NCBI RefSeq assembly: GCF_004115215.2
Contig: NC_041751.1
Coordinates: forward strand, 33,433,958-33,497,957
Length of the DNA stretch: 64,000 nucleotides
Direction of reading: 5' to 3'
DNA from: Ornithorhynchus anatinus
Taxonomy: Eukaryota > Chordata > Mammalia > Monotremata > Ornithorhynchidae
A program made the position numbers and the translations under genes. Position 1 is the stretch's first letter, and each line of letters begins with the position of its first letter. Shown piece after piece: positions 34,361 through 46,055 of the stretch. The notes under the pieces were generated by a model. It was not told the origin of the DNA, ran no database searches, and saw only the letters and a list, made by a program, of their open reading frames with translations.

Positions 34361-34779
34361 AACACCTTCTAGCCTCTTCCCAAGTGTCGGCCTCACGTGT
34401 GTGAAATTCGAAAGTAGATTTTTCTGTCCACTGTTCTCAATATTTGATCAGCAAGGGTACCTTTTGAGGGGAAGTTGTGAGTATTGGACACTCAGCCGCG
34501 AGTAGACAGAAATTCTGTTGTTTTTTCCATATAATACTATTGCCTTTTGTTTTAACTTAGTTTATTTGTCCTGGCCTTTTTTTCTTGGGTTGTTTTTTGT
34601 TTTTTTTTTCCGGTTTTCGTTTTTCCTTTCGTGTCTGTGGCCAGTCCCCTCTTGTCCCCGATATTCTGAGATTGTGTGCCTGAAACGACAGGATCCAGAC
34701 GACCAGCCTCTTCTCTTGAGCCTCCTCCCAAGAGCTTAGAACAGTGCTTGGCATATAGTAAGCCCTTAACAAATACCAT

Positions 34780-34818
<39 letters not shown>

Positions 34819-34899
34819 TAGGACCAAATGCTGAAAAACGGAGGGCTTTGCCACCGTTCTCACTTCAGTTTTTCACCTTGAAAAAGTGAAGAAGAGAGG

Positions 34900-34973
34900 G
34901 GCTCCGTGGCTTAGTTGGTTAAAGCGCCTGTCTAGTAAACAGGAGATCCTGGGTTCGAATCCCAGCGGGGCCT
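34900..34973 (+). tRNA. TRT-AGT: tRNA-Thr (AGT), copy B
   Basis: A 74-nt gene identical to 22180-22253. Here a T4 run starts two bases after the gene, so termination is better supported than in copy A. Confidence 0.97.
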
Positions 34974-35264
34974 GCTTTTCGTCATTCTTTGCCTTTTGCA
35001 GGAGGTGATTCGTCTGCCTGTCTTCGCTGATTCATTTTCATCCTTTTTTGCTTGGCAAACAACTTGACTACGCTGCTTTTCCTCGGGGTTCAAAGGTAGC
35101 TTCTCTCTTCTTTGTCCTCTGTAACCCCAGGAGAACCATCACCGCCACCAGCAAAGCATCCTCAAAATGACTTCCCTGCCGATTTCTGTCGCCGCTGACA
35201 AAAGCTATTAAACACCCTAATGATCCAGGGATTACTATGTGGCCCCGCCAAGAAGTAGCCTGGT

Positions 35265-36180
35265 TCATTTAATGGATAGAGCATGGATCGGGGAGTGAGA
35301 AGGACCTAGGTTCTAACCCTAACTCCGTCACATGTTTGCTGGGTAACCCCGGGCAAGTCACTTTACTTCTCTGTGCCTCAGTTATCTCATCCGTCAAAAA
35401 TGGGGATCAAGAATGTGAGTCCAATGTGGGGCAGGGACTGTGTCCAACCTGATTAACCTGTATCTACAACAGTACTTGGAACATAGTAAGCGCTTAACAA
35501 GTACTATTATTATTATTATATTCTCTGTTTCCCGTTTACCCCCACAATTCCCAGAATAGATGTGAGCCCGGAGACAAATGCCTGAAACTTTCTCCGTCTT
35601 TCATTCACTTTTTCAATCGTATTTATTGAGCTTTTACTTTGTACAGAGCACTGAACTAAGCCCTTGGAAAGTACAATTCAGCAAACAGGAGAGACAATCC
35701 TCGCCCAAGCCAGGTTTACAGTCTAAAAGGGGGGAGACAGACACCAAAACAACTCAACAGGCATCAATATAAATAAATAGAATTATAGGAATATGCACAT
35801 CAAAACAAATAAACAGGGATGAATATAAATAAATAGAATTATGCATATGTATAATAATGATACTGCATATGTGTATATATATACACAAGTGCTGTGGGGT
35901 GGGGACGGGGGTAGAGAAAAGGGAGAGAGTCGGGGCACTGGGTAGAGGAGGGAGAGCTGAGGAAAAGGAGGGCTTAGTCAGGGAAGGCCTCTTGGAAGAA
36001 GTGAGCCTTCAGTAGTGCTTTGAAGCGGGGAAGTGTGATTGTTCGGAGGATTTGAGGAGGGAGGGCGTTCCAGGCCAGAGGGACGACTTGGGCCAGGGGT
36101 TGACGGAGGGCCAGGAGAGAACGAGGCACAGTGAGAAGGTTAGAGTCAGAGGACCGGAGCATGTGGGCTGGGCTGTAGCG
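35265..36180. repeat. Mon1 SINE and long minus-strand L2
   Basis: Mon1 at about 35265-35520 (+). L2 at about 35603-36180 (-) from 'tttcaatcgtatttattgag' into the decayed ORF2 end; the L2 breaks off within 'gctgggctgtag'. Then follows the spacer shared with copy A near Trp. Confidence 0.78.
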
Positions 36181-36289
36181 TTCTCTCACCAACTTCTTCA
36201 ATTTTCCAATATGTTTCAATCTGTAATTCCGCGGCTGTGTCAGCTGCGATTTGTAACTGAAATCACTATGCGCGTGCTCTCTCTCTGTT

Positions 36290-36375
36290 ACTCATTCACA
36301 CACACTCACACACACACATACAAACATTCCCACACACATACACGCACGCACACACATGCACGCACACGAAATCAC
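36290..36375. repeat. CA/TG microsatellite, interrupted
   Basis: Irregular run of CACA with CATA, CGCA and CATG interruptions. The simple repeat lies between L2 fragments; a plus-strand L2 tail follows at about 36420-36550. Confidence 0.85.
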
Positions 36376-37139
36376 TCACAGTAACGCCAACCAGCCACAG
36401 AGACATATACTGCAATTAATATCTGAACTGTAAACCCGGTGTGGGCAGGGTTTTCTCTCTTTATTGCTGAATTGTACTTTCCAAGCGCTTAGTACACTGC
36501 TCTGCACAGAGTAAGCGCTCAATAAACACGACTGAATGAATAAATGAATGTCACACAGATACTCATAGGTGCACCATATCACCCACAAACTACACCCCAA
36601 AAGCTCTCTCACACCATCTCTGCTCTCTTTGCCCTTTTGTTTTCTTTCCCGTTCTAAACCTTGGAATTCCCGGGACAACGGGGGCGAGCCATTGGGTAGA
36701 GATCGAACTCCATACAACAACAAAAGATAAGTAAGTATCTACATTGCCCGGGAACTTATCGTGTGCGAACCCCAATCTCTGTCCCAGATGCAGAGAGGGT
36801 GTTAGCGCTTCAGAAGTCTGGACAGAAGCGGACAGATACCTAGAGCCTCACAACTCTCTAAATTTGGTCCTTCCCCGGTTACGCCTCCCCTCTATATGTT
36901 AATCGGTACCACCTCCGTCAGACAGCTTCCTGGGGAGCCCCCAATCCCACTGTCATTACCCGCCGTTCTGGGATCTGTCGCCAACCAGGAAATTCAGAAA
37001 CGATCCCAGCCAATTGCATTTTCTGGAGAACGTGGAAATGGGGAAGGTATCTATTAATCTCCACTTCTGATCTTAATCAGCGCTTTAAAAAATACCTCTA
37101 TTAGTGTCATTATTTTGAACTTCTTCCGACTTACAAATT

Positions 37140-38235
37140 GGGAGTCAGAGGTCATGGGTTCTAGTCCAGACTCCACCACTTGTCAGCTGTGTGACTTTGG
37201 GCAAGTCACTTAACTTCTCTGTGCCTCAGTTACCTCACCTGTAAAATGGGGATTAAGACTGTGAGCCCCGCAGAGGACAAGCTGATTACCTTGTCACTAC
37301 CCAGCGCATAGTACAGTGCTTGGTACATAGTATGGACTTGGCAAATACCATTATTATTATTCTTTTACCCCTTAGAAAGAAAAGGAAGCGATCCTGACCC
37401 CGACGTGATTTGAACACGCAACCTTCTGATCTGGAGTCAGACGCGCTACCGTTGCGCCACGAGGTCACAAAGACTCGATTTAAAAGGAGATTTTTAAGAA
37501 AGCTGCAGAACACATAGCTGGTGGCTCATTGCAATTGCCAGTATTCATTCATTCAATCGTATTTATTGAGCGCTTCTGTAGGCAGAGCACTATACTAAGC
37601 CACAGTACTGTGGCTACACTGTCATAGACACTAGATTCAGCCTCCGATCTCTCACGGGGAGTAGGACCTCATTCCATTGCTACCATGAAGTGTGTGTGTT
37701 TATGTATTGAGAACAGTACTCCTTTTGCGACCAGTACTCCTTTCCCTCTCAGTTCCCTAGTGAGGCTATATTTAGCCCCAAATAGGGTTCTGACACTTCA
37801 ATATGGGCATCATTACCTAGCCTAGGCTCCCCAAAACCCCGTGGCTGTGGCGATAAGCCCTCTGAATCTCCCGGGAATAGAATGAATTCGTGCCTGCGGC
37901 AGCCTCCGGGGCTGCAAATTCTGCTCCTCTGATCCTCAACCTGAGGCTACTGGGTGAAGCAGGTAATAATAATAATAAAAATAATGATGACGGTATTTGT
38001 TAAGTGCTTATTCTGTGCCAAGCAGTGTTCTAAGCGTTGGAGTAGATGCAAGGTAATCAGGTTGTCGCACGTGGGTCTCACATTCTTAATCCCCATTTTA
38101 CAAATGAGGTGACTGAGGCACAGAGAAGTTCAGTGACTTGACCAAGATCACACAGCAGACAAGTGGTAAAGCTGGATTAGAACTAATATCCTCTGACTCC
38201 CAAGCCCGTGCTCTTGCCAATAGGTGTGCGGCTTC
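37140..38235. repeat. Mon1 SINEs flanking Trp of copy B
   Basis: Mon1 at about 37140-37365 (+) and about 37965-38235 (-), plus a short minus-strand L2 end at about 37540-37600. Not shared with copy A. Confidence 0.75.
37395..37466 (-). tRNA. TRW-CCA: tRNA-Trp (CCA), copy B
   Basis: A 72-nt minus-strand tryptophan tRNA with CCA anticodon. Position 2 is A, pairing with U71 where copy A has G-U, so the stem stays sound. A T4 stop follows. Confidence 0.96.
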
Positions 38236-38566
38236 TCAATGAGGACTAACGGACCCCACACAACAAAACGTTCCGGACAATGATCAGCACACGGACCAAG
38301 CTCAAACATTACTGGTAACTCGACTGTTTGCAATTTCCTCTTATGCCTGTCTTCGCCTCTAGGCAAAAAACTACTCGAGGAGAGCTATCATTCTAACTGT
38401 ATTGTCATTTTTCAAACGCTTAGAACAGTGCTGTGTCCACAGTACAGCACTGCTAGGTCATTAATTAATTCCACTGAGTCACTCGTTTATTGATTGATCG
38501 ACCGAATAGTGACATAAGCAGAGTTTGAGCTGTTCAAATGAAGAGTAGAAAAGAAGACATATCGTT

Positions 38567-38638
38567 TCCTCGTTAGTATAGTGGTGAGTATCCCCGCCTG
38601 TCACGCGGGAGACCGGGGTTCGATTCCCCGACGGGGAG
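38567..38638 (+). tRNA. TRD-GTC: tRNA-Asp (GTC), the only intact Asp gene
   Basis: A 72-nt aspartate tRNA with GTC anticodon in 'ctgtcac', matching the conserved vertebrate sequence. T5 stop about 15 bases downstream. Its counterparts in copies A and C are pseudogenes. Confidence 0.97.
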
Positions 38639-38945
38639 AGGGTCTTCCCTTTTTCTTTCACCATTTGTAACCGACAGGCCCATGTGTGTTTCCTTAAAAG
38701 AGATAGCAAAATGAGTAATTCCCGAAGGCAATTTTGCGCATTATTGGCTCCATGCTAATAACCGGGAATCGGTCCGACGACAGCCGTACAGGCCAGGGGA
38801 AATTCCCTTTCTCACAAGATCCACGGTTTGTTAAAAGCGCTCGCCATGTGCCCAGCCCGCTACTGACCCCTGGGGAGCTTACGACAGAGGCGGAACAGAC
38901 AGAGATAAGGGTTGGGAATGAGAATGAGAGGTAAAAATAAATTTG

Positions 38946-39018
38946 CGAGCCAGCCAGGAGTCGAACCTAGAATCTTCTGATCCGTAGTCAGACGCGTTAT
39001 CCATTGCGCCACTGGCCC
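38946..39018 (-). tRNA. TRR-ACG: tRNA-Arg (ACG), copy B
   Basis: A 73-nt minus-strand gene. One T-stem base differs from 23969-24041 (a C-to-T on the sense strand that turns a G-C pair into G-U). A T5 stop follows. Confidence 0.95.
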
Positions 39019-39554
39019 CTTGATGTCACTTTTCTGCAGCACGCTTTTGAGCGGGCCCTTGTGCTACTGCTTAAAGGACAGTGATTCCTGTAGTTCCTGG
39101 CATTCGTAAAACAGAGAACCAAGGGCCGAAGCCTCCACTATCTGAGCGACACCACCCCATCCACCCCGCATTCCTTTCCTGCCACTGGGCCGAGAGCCAG
39201 CGGCGGTTATGGTTTTCTCTCTGATACAACAGAATCAGAAGAGGTCAGAGGTGAGCCGAGGATACTCCCTCTTTAGGCTTCTGTCTCCAGTCCGCTGTCT
39301 CCCTCGCTATTTTGAGATTTTAAGCCTCCAGAATCTGCCTCTGGCCCTCTCTATCTGGATATCTCTGTCTCTCTGTGCTCCTCGATCTCTCCGTTTCTCT
39401 TTATCTTTCAACCTGGGTCTCGTTTTGTGTGTGCTTTTTTTTCTCTGTCTCTGTGGATCAGAACATAGATTTATAAATGTGTACTTATAACTACAGTCTG
39501 TACAGAAATACAGTCTATATTCTGTACAGACTGTAATTTTATGTACATATTTAT

Positions 39555-39900
39555 AATTCTATTTATTTTATTCATGTGTTTTATATCTATAATTCTATGT
39601 ATTTATATTGATGCCATTGATACTTGTTTTGATGTCTGTCTCCCCATGTCTGTCTCCCCCTTCTAGACTGTAAACCCGTGTTGGGCAGGGATTATCTCTA
39701 TTTGTTGCTGAATTGTACTTTCCAGGTGCTTATTACAACCCACAATAAGCGCTCAACAAATACGATTGAACGATTGAATGAATGAATATGGACGGTTAGC
39801 TCATCGTGGGCAGGGAAGTATCTATTTATTGTTGTATTCACCCAAGCGTTTGGTGCAGTGCTTTGCACACAGTAAGCGTCCAGTAGATACGATTGACTGA
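39555..39900 (+). repeat. Two L2 tails in a row upstream of Thr-CGT of copy B
   Basis: The first ends 'acaaatacgattgaacgatt', the second runs from 'gttagctcatcgtgggcagg' to 'tagatacgattgactgaa'. Confidence 0.7.
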
Positions 39901-39973
39901 ATAGCCGAAAATGTATAACGAATGCGGGTCATCCTGCTGAAGGGATCATGGAAAAAAAAAAACTTCTGCGTAG

Positions 39974-40046
39974 GGCTCTATAGCTCAGGGGTAAGAGCAC
40001 TGGTCTCGTAAACCAGGGGTCGTGAGTTCGAATCTCACTAGGGCCT
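39974..40046 (+). tRNA. TRT-CGT: tRNA-Thr (CGT), copy B
   Basis: A 73-nt gene with CGT anticodon. It differs from 24825 at two bases, one in the D loop and one in the acceptor stem (T5 now faces G, a wobble pair). A T4 run follows within about 20 bases. Confidence 0.95.
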
Positions 40047-40754
40047 GCCGCTCAACATTTTGTTACCTCCCACTTCTCCCCGAGAGATGAACGTAAAAAG
40101 ACGTTAGCATACAGCAAAAACTGAATATCAGCGTTGGTAATTGCTGCAATTACAGTTTCCCCCTGCTCTCCCAAGAGCCGCTTTTCACGTGCATTGCGCC
40201 TTTCAGGGTTTGTCTTCCAGGAGAGACTTTGTAACTACCCTAGAGTGAGTTAGTGAACTTCCACAGCCGAATCTGGTCAGGAGCCCTCAATTCCTCATCT
40301 CCAGCCAACCAAGGCCAAGGACCATGGCTGGCTCACTCCCTAATTGCATGCGCAAACCCGGCTGCTGGAGGGGCCTTGGATTAGGGGAATCCGGCCAGAG
40401 GGGCTTTCTCCTTCCTCTAGTCCTGCCCCTGTCAAGTCGGGGTTGCCCGATTTGTAGGCTAAAGAAGGAAGAAGCGGTCGCTTTTTGGATAAAGCTAATA
40501 AGTGTTCCGAAAATTGCGGGGTCCTGATGTTTTCAGTCGATCAGAAGCTCCTCCGGCTCTGGTCGAGATATCTAGGCCAGTTATACCCTATTTGAAATGA
40601 GGGAAGGATGGGGCCTCCCGGACGGAAATTTCACCCCACTTAAACACATGTGGGGTAGCGACCGTCCCCGACATGAATAAATATCTTGGGGCAAACCTAG
40701 CTGTTATTACCAGCGTTTGACACATAGAGCATTAATTAAGGGATGAAAAACGAG

Positions 40755-40826
40755 AGGTTCCACCGAGATTTGAACTCGGATCGCTGGATTCAAAGTCCAG
40801 AGTGCTAACCATTACACCATGGAACC
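40755..40826 (-). tRNA. TRQ-TTG: tRNA-Gln (TTG), copy B
   Basis: A 72-nt minus-strand gene with TTG anticodon. It differs at a couple of bases from 25410-25481, including an acceptor change that makes a better pair with the 5' strand. A T5 stop follows. Confidence 0.96.
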
Positions 40827-41654
40827 CATTGCTGTTGTTTTTCCTCAAATATTTTCTACACGTTTGTAATGGTACAAGAGCCGATCCTTCCCCCCGCCCC
40901 CACTTCCCCGGAAACAACACCTGGGGTCAGTTTAAAAGCCAATTGGCAGGTTGACCACTCAGGAAACCGTAATGGGGATTTTTTCAGTTGGCCAATCCCA
41001 TCCTTCTACTAATCCCTTCTCGACCAAGCGGTAATTAGATAAGGACCTCGCTCAGCACTACGTTTCCATTTAGTCCTCTCGCAGGGGCGAGCACCCCGAA
41101 GTTCCACGTCAACTCCTCAAAAGTCGAAATCGGCTTGGACAGATAAAGACAGAGGTAAGAAATCTCACAGGACAAGAAGCAACAGATTCAACACGTCACG
41201 ACAAGTCAAAGAAAGAATCTTGGAAGTGAAGGTCCCCAGACTCCCACTTGCTCCAGGCAATCACTACTTAGTTATCTACCTCTCCAGAGGCATCTTGGGG
41301 TATGAGACCAAGACCTTCCTCTTGGAAGACCAAGAGGAATTGGGAAACACGGCAACACGGGAATCCGCTAACCTGTGGTTTCAGCAGTAGTCAGAGAAGA
41401 GAAAGGTGAGACGGGCGGAGGAGAAGAAACAGACCGAGGAGGAATAAGGGTATGCAATAAACTGTGCTAAGCTCTTCCGCAGTACTCCAGCAACACGAGA
41501 CACTCATCCTGTCTACAAGGAGCTTGCTTTCTAACAAGCAGGGGAGAACGAAGAAGAATATTCCCAAGAAGCTTAAGTAGTGAGAAGAAGGAGCGTGCAG
41601 AATCCTGTGTGATTTTTGGTCGTCAAGGATTCTGGATGCAGGATTAAGATCAGA

Positions 41655-41845
41655 AAATTGTCAGCTGTGTGACTTTGGGCAAGTCACTTAACTTCTCGGT
41701 GCCTCAGTTACCTCATCTGTAAAATGGGGATTAAGACTGTGAGCCCCACGTGGGACAACCTGATTCCCCTGTGTCTACCCCAGCGCTTAGAACAGTGCTC
41801 GGCACATAGTAAGCGCTTAACAAATACCAACATTATTATTAAAAG
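41655..41845 (+). repeat. Mon1 SINE upstream of Ser-AGA copy C
   Basis: 5'-truncated but near-consensus Mon1 ('gtcagctgtgtgactttggg' to 'aaataccaacattattatta'). Placed inside spacer that is otherwise shared with copies A and B. Confidence 0.85.
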
Positions 41846-41961
41846 GGGATTGGTCTTGCCCCCGAGGGGTCTGGGGACTCGGAGGGAGAAAGCTACTCCA
41901 AAATTGGTGTTGGATTCTGATCAGACCACTCGGGCCTTGGGCCTAGGAACTTGTTAAGTGC

Positions 41962-42043
41962 GTAGTCGTGGCCGAGTGGTTAAGGCGATGGACTAGAAAT
42001 CCATTGGGGTTTCCCCGCGCAGGTTCGAATCCTGCCGACTACG
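41962..42043 (+). tRNA. TRS-AGA: tRNA-Ser (AGA), copy C
   Basis: An 82-nt gene identical to the two other Ser-AGA genes, with a T5 stop a few bases on. Marks the start of the tRNA part of copy C. Its Ser-TGA partner is missing. Confidence 0.97.
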
Positions 42044-42984
42044 GCTGTTTTTGTCTTTCTCTAATACCTCCACGATTAATCCGTCCTATCTATTGAGAAC
42101 AATATAAGAGAGTTGGTATACATGCTAGCTCCCCATAACGATCTTACAGGCTAGAGGGGGAGACAGACATTAATATAAATAAATTAGAGATGGATAGAGC
42201 ATGGGCCTGGGAATCAGAAGGTCATGGATTCTAATGCCGACTCCTCAACTTTGCTGTGTGGCCTTGGGCAAGCTGATCTTAGCGGAAAGGACGTCCTCTG
42301 ATTGGCCTCCAGGAGGAGGATGGACATCGTCATACACGTGGGGTTCTAGAGCTCAAATCTGTGCCATTTTGTGTCTGGAAACCAGTGCGAAGGGGTCACA
42401 TAGGAAGTGAGGTCCAGAAGGAAGGTGGAACAGGTATTCTGGATATGGGGGCCCCTCATCCCTGTTTTTAAACTCTGAACAGCTTTCACCTAAACACGGC
42501 CTTTTCAGGAAGCCTTCGTATTTGGAAACCGCAGATCAAACCAACTGGCAATCAATCAATAGTTTTAATTGAGAACGTAATTCTCCACTGTCCTAAGGTT
42601 GTGGAAGCACGCAGTAGTGTAAGTAAGGACCATTCCTGCCTTTAAAGCGGTCTACAATCCCACGAAGGATTTTACCATCCGGGAGAAACTAGCCCCGATT
42701 AGCCCGTTGTTGGGCAGGAATTGTCTCTATCTGTTGCAAAATTGTACATTCCAAGCACTTATTACAGTGCTCTGCACATAGTAAGCGCTAAATAAATACG
42801 ATTGAATGAATGAAAGTATCTTTACAGCTCACAAGGATTGAGACAAGACAGCTAAAAGGAAATGTCCACCAGATGCCCCAAAGAAAAGCATTGCAGCGAA
42901 ACAAGGAACAGGTATGTGAGTCCTACACATTAGTCTTTTGTCCACAGTCACAGACTCCAAAATTGCACCACCAGTGAACGTCAA

Positions 42985-43112
42985 CTGTATGGATACACAT
43001 AACAGAATAATAACCCTATGGTTACACATACCAGAACGACTTTGACAGATGAGCTGAAGAGGGTGTATCCATGGAGTCACTATGGGTCAGAAACAACTCG
43101 ACGGCATATCGA
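42985..43112 (+). repeat. Unclassified interspersed repeat fragment
   Basis: Contains 'gtcactatgggtcagaaac' and 'aactcgacggca', a phrase I recall from dispersed repeats of other mammals but cannot assign. A ten-base inverted repeat ('atggatacac' at about 42990 and 'gtgtatccat' at about 43062) brackets its first part. Absent from the matching sites of copies A and B. Confidence 0.35.
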
Positions 43113-43138
43113 CTGGAGTGTGCAAAAGAAAAATAACT

Positions 43139-43210
43139 TAGCAGAGAATGGTTTCGATCCATCGACCTCTGGGTTATGGGCCCAGCACGCTTCCGCTGCG
43201 CCACTCTGCT
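43139..43210 (-). tRNA. TRM-iCAT: Initiator tRNA-Met (CAT), copy C
   Basis: A 72-nt initiator tRNA. It differs from the other two at one T-stem base (C to T on the sense strand, giving a G-U pair). A T5 stop follows on the minus strand. Confidence 0.95.
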
Positions 43211-43791
43211 CCTATAGGAGAAGAACTTTCGAGTGTTCACTAAAGAATAGATGCATGAAGAGTTGGGGGCGGCTCGACGAGAGACAAATAATAATGACGG
43301 TATTTGTTAAGCGCTTACTATGTGCCAAACACTGTTCTAAACGCTGGCGGGGGATACAAGGTAATCAGGTTGTCCCACGTGGGGCTTCCAGTCTTAATCT
43401 CCATTTTACAGACGAGGTAACTGAGGCACAGAGAAGTGAAGTGACTTGACCAAGGACACACAGCAGACGTGTGGCGGCGTTGGAATTAGAACCCAGGTCC
43501 TTCTCAAATATTTTCTACACGTTCTGCCCACTAAACCAGACTGCTTCTCCAATAATTAATATGGCATTTGTTAAGCACTTACTATCAGTACCTGTACTCG
43601 CGCCGCCTTAATTCAAAGAGGGTGGAGGGGGGGAGCTGTGTTTCTGTGTGAGACAGATATTGGGTTGGGGGGCTCAAACTCTCGAAACTCTTTTTCCAGG
43701 CCACAGGTAGACTGAGCCATCCTCAAACCACATGTCACCTGCCCCAAAATCATTCGCTGGCACGGCGAGGCTTAGAAAAAATGGCCCAGGT

Positions 43792-43864
43792 GGCCCTATA
43801 GCTCAGGGGTGAGAGCACTGGTCTCGTAAACCAGGGGTCGTGAGTTCGAATCTCACTAGGGCCT
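43792..43864 (+). tRNA. TRT-CGT: tRNA-Thr (CGT), extra gene in copy C
   Basis: A 73-nt gene with CGT anticodon and fully paired GGCCCTA/TAGGGCC acceptor stem. It sits where the other blocks have no Thr-CGT, preceded by sequence like 32690-32780. Of the CGT genes it is closest to Thr-TGT at 46056. A T5 stop follows. Confidence 0.95.
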
Positions 43865-44598
43865 ACTTGCAAGTATTTTTGTTATATTTCTCTTCCCCAC
43901 AAGTGATGAGAAGAGAAGAAGGTTGACATCAGCAAAAACTGAATAAATGCTACCACTGGCAATCGACAATTGTTCTTTCCCCACAGAGGTAGCAGATGTG
44001 TTCCTTGCCTAAAATGAGCTCACATTCTAGAGGAACAGAGAAATGTTCCGCCACTTGTCTGCTGTGTGACCTTCGGCAAGTCACTTCACTTCTCTGGGCC
44101 TCAATTACCTCATCTGTAAAATGGGGATTAAGACTGTGAGTCCCACATGGGGCAACCTGATTATCTTGTATCTACCCCAACGCTTAGAACAGTGCTTGGC
44201 TCAGAGTAAGCGCTTAACAATTATCAACATTATTAACTCTAGGATTTGTCCAGCATGAAGTGTGAGGATTTAGCGGAAATGCTGGCGAGGAATCCCGATT
44301 ACTCCCTGAAGGGTTCCCCTATTCGCAGCTCTTTAGACGGCTTTCGCCCGAATAATCGTGGTTCTGCCTGGAAAAAGGTGAGCCAGCCCAGTTCACGGAA
44401 TGGACTGAATGTTCCAGTTCCAGAGAATGGACTCTGACTCTGTGTGAGCGATGTACAAGGTAATAATTCCTATAGTATTTGTTAAACGCTTAATATGTGC
44501 CAGGCACTGTACTAAGTGCTGGGGTGGATCCAAGCAAATCGGAATCAGAGACTCGCAGACTCCTTAGGAAGAGCGAGATAAAAGTTTGCTTGCAGTAA

Positions 44599-44657
44599 GG
44601 AATTGGTGGTTCAGTGGGAGAATTCTCTTCTGTCATATTGGAGGCCCGAGTTCTATT
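44599..44657 (+). pseudogene. tRNA-Gly (GCC) pseudogene
   Basis: The first about 57 bases follow Gly-GCC ('attggtggttcagtgg', 'gagaattct', 'gaggccc'), but the anticodon arm is mutated, 'gttctatt' replaces the B box and the 3' acceptor strand is missing. A dead relative of 19749-19819. Confidence 0.85.
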
Positions 44658-45174
44658 ATATTAACTCAATCATATTTATATATGTACTAAGCACTAGGAA
44701 AGTATTATTATTTCCAGCCAGTTCATTCAATCGTATTTATTTAGCGCTTGCTGTGCACAGAGCACAGTATTGCTCTGTGTTGTATTGGGAGAGTACAATA
44801 CAACAATAAGCAGAAACATTCCCTGCCCACAACGAGCTTAAAGCCAGTGCAGTTTAACATTGTGACAGATGAGGGAAGTGAGGCCCAGAGAAGTGAAGTG
44901 ACTTGACCAAGGACACACAGCAGACGAGTGGCAGAGTTGGAATTAGAACCCAGGTCCTTCTGACTCCCATCTTTTTGATTTTAGACACTTCGGTCTGAAC
45001 TCATAACATCGCAAAGGAAAACTGAAATAATAATCATTATCCCAGTAATAATGACAAGCACACTGTGTTTTTAATATGAGTACATAACGGCATTTTAAAT
45101 ATCATATATGTGAAATACAGAGCCTCTTTATCAGTCTCCCTCCAGTTTCAGGCTGAAAAACCATGTTAACACTT

Positions 45175-45248
45175 GGCTCCGTGGCTTAGGTGGTTAAAGC
45201 GCCTGTCTAGTAAACAGGAGATCCTGGGTTCGATTCCCAGCGGGGCCT
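45175..45248 (+). tRNA. TRT-AGT: tRNA-Thr (AGT), copy C
   Basis: A 74-nt gene with AGT anticodon. Two changes from the other Thr-AGT genes: one D-loop base and one T-loop base (TTCGATT instead of TTCGAAT), both tolerable. The nearest T4 run is about 50 bases away. Confidence 0.93.
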
Positions 45249-45687
45249 ATTCTTCTCTCCGTCCTTTCTGAGAGGGTGCTTATTATTGCTGTTTCATTTT
45301 CTTCCCTTTAGTGTGGCAGTTTGACCAGGAAGATTTTCACCTCTTTCATAAGGGAGTTTCCTCGAGTTGATTGCCTTTTTCTTGTCCTTATCTCTAACCC
45401 TAACAGCGCCATCACCATCACCTCCACCAGCAAATCATTGTGCAAATGACTCACCTGACGACTTTGCTCGGTGCCGAAAAACTTCATGTGTTTCCCGGGG
45501 ATCCAGTGGTTCGGAGTCGGCCCCGCGAGTGTCTTTTTCTCTGGACTAAAAGTTCCCCGAAGGGAGAGAAGATACCTTATGACTCTATCGTCCTTTCTCA
45601 TACGCTTAGTACAGTGCTGAGTACACAGTAGGCTATCAATTGATTTCGTTGACTGATCAATTTAGAGTTTGAGAGGTTCGCCCGGAA

Positions 45688-45759
45688 AGTAGTTCTAATA
45701 TAGTGGTAAATGGCCCCGCCTGTCAAGCGGGAGCCCGGAGTTAGATTCCCCCGGGAAGG
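45688..45759 (+). pseudogene. tRNA-Asp pseudogene (copy C)
   Basis: Keeps 'tatagtgg', 'ccccgcctgtca' with the GTC anticodon, and 'gcgggag', but the acceptor stem, D arm and T arm ('gttagattc') are degraded and stems do not pair. Same slot as Asp in copy B and pseudo-Asp in copy A, confirmed by the shared upstream spacer. Confidence 0.8.
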
Positions 45760-46055
45760 ATGGGGAGGCAATATGTGGTTTCTTACATTTTTTCAGTTCG
45801 GAATTGGACTTGTTTGCTGTGTGACCTTGGGTAAGCCGTTTAACTTCTCTGTGTCTGTTACCTCATCTGTAAAATGGGGATTAAGACTGTGAGCCTCACG
45901 GGGGACAATCTGATTTCCTTGTATCTACCCCAGCGCTTAGAACAGTGCTTGGAACATAGTAAGTGCTTATAAATATCATTATTATTATTAACTGTGAAAT
46001 GTCTTGCCACTCAACCCAGTTAGTAAGGTGGTAGTGAAAAAAAACACTTCTAAGT

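Larger units (their letters stand above)
26270..41430. repeat. tRNA-cluster segmental duplication, copy B
   Basis: Second and longest copy: Ser-AGA(+), Ser-TGA(-), iMet(-), Arg-TCT(-), Gln-CTG(+), Pro-CGG(-), Thr-AGT(+), Trp-CCA(-), Asp-GTC(+), Arg-ACG(-), Thr-CGT(+), Gln-TTG(-). Compared with copy A it lacks Gly-GCC and has about 3.3 kb extra (about 31.13-34.46 kb) that includes a truncated L2 and the Pro-CGG gene. Spacer similarity to A is clear but diverged. Confidence 0.85.
43283..44970. repeat. Mon1 and L2 insertions in copy C
   Basis: Minus-strand Mon1 at about 43283-43550, plus-strand Mon1 at about 44045-44235, Mon1 end at about 44460-44545 (-), L2 end at about 44720-44850 (-) and Mon1 head part at about 44850-44970 (-). 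Confidence 0.72.

Noticed and set aside
36290-36375. CA-rich run as a possible coding or CRISPR-like repeat
   Set aside because: A simple microsatellite with no spaced unit structure.
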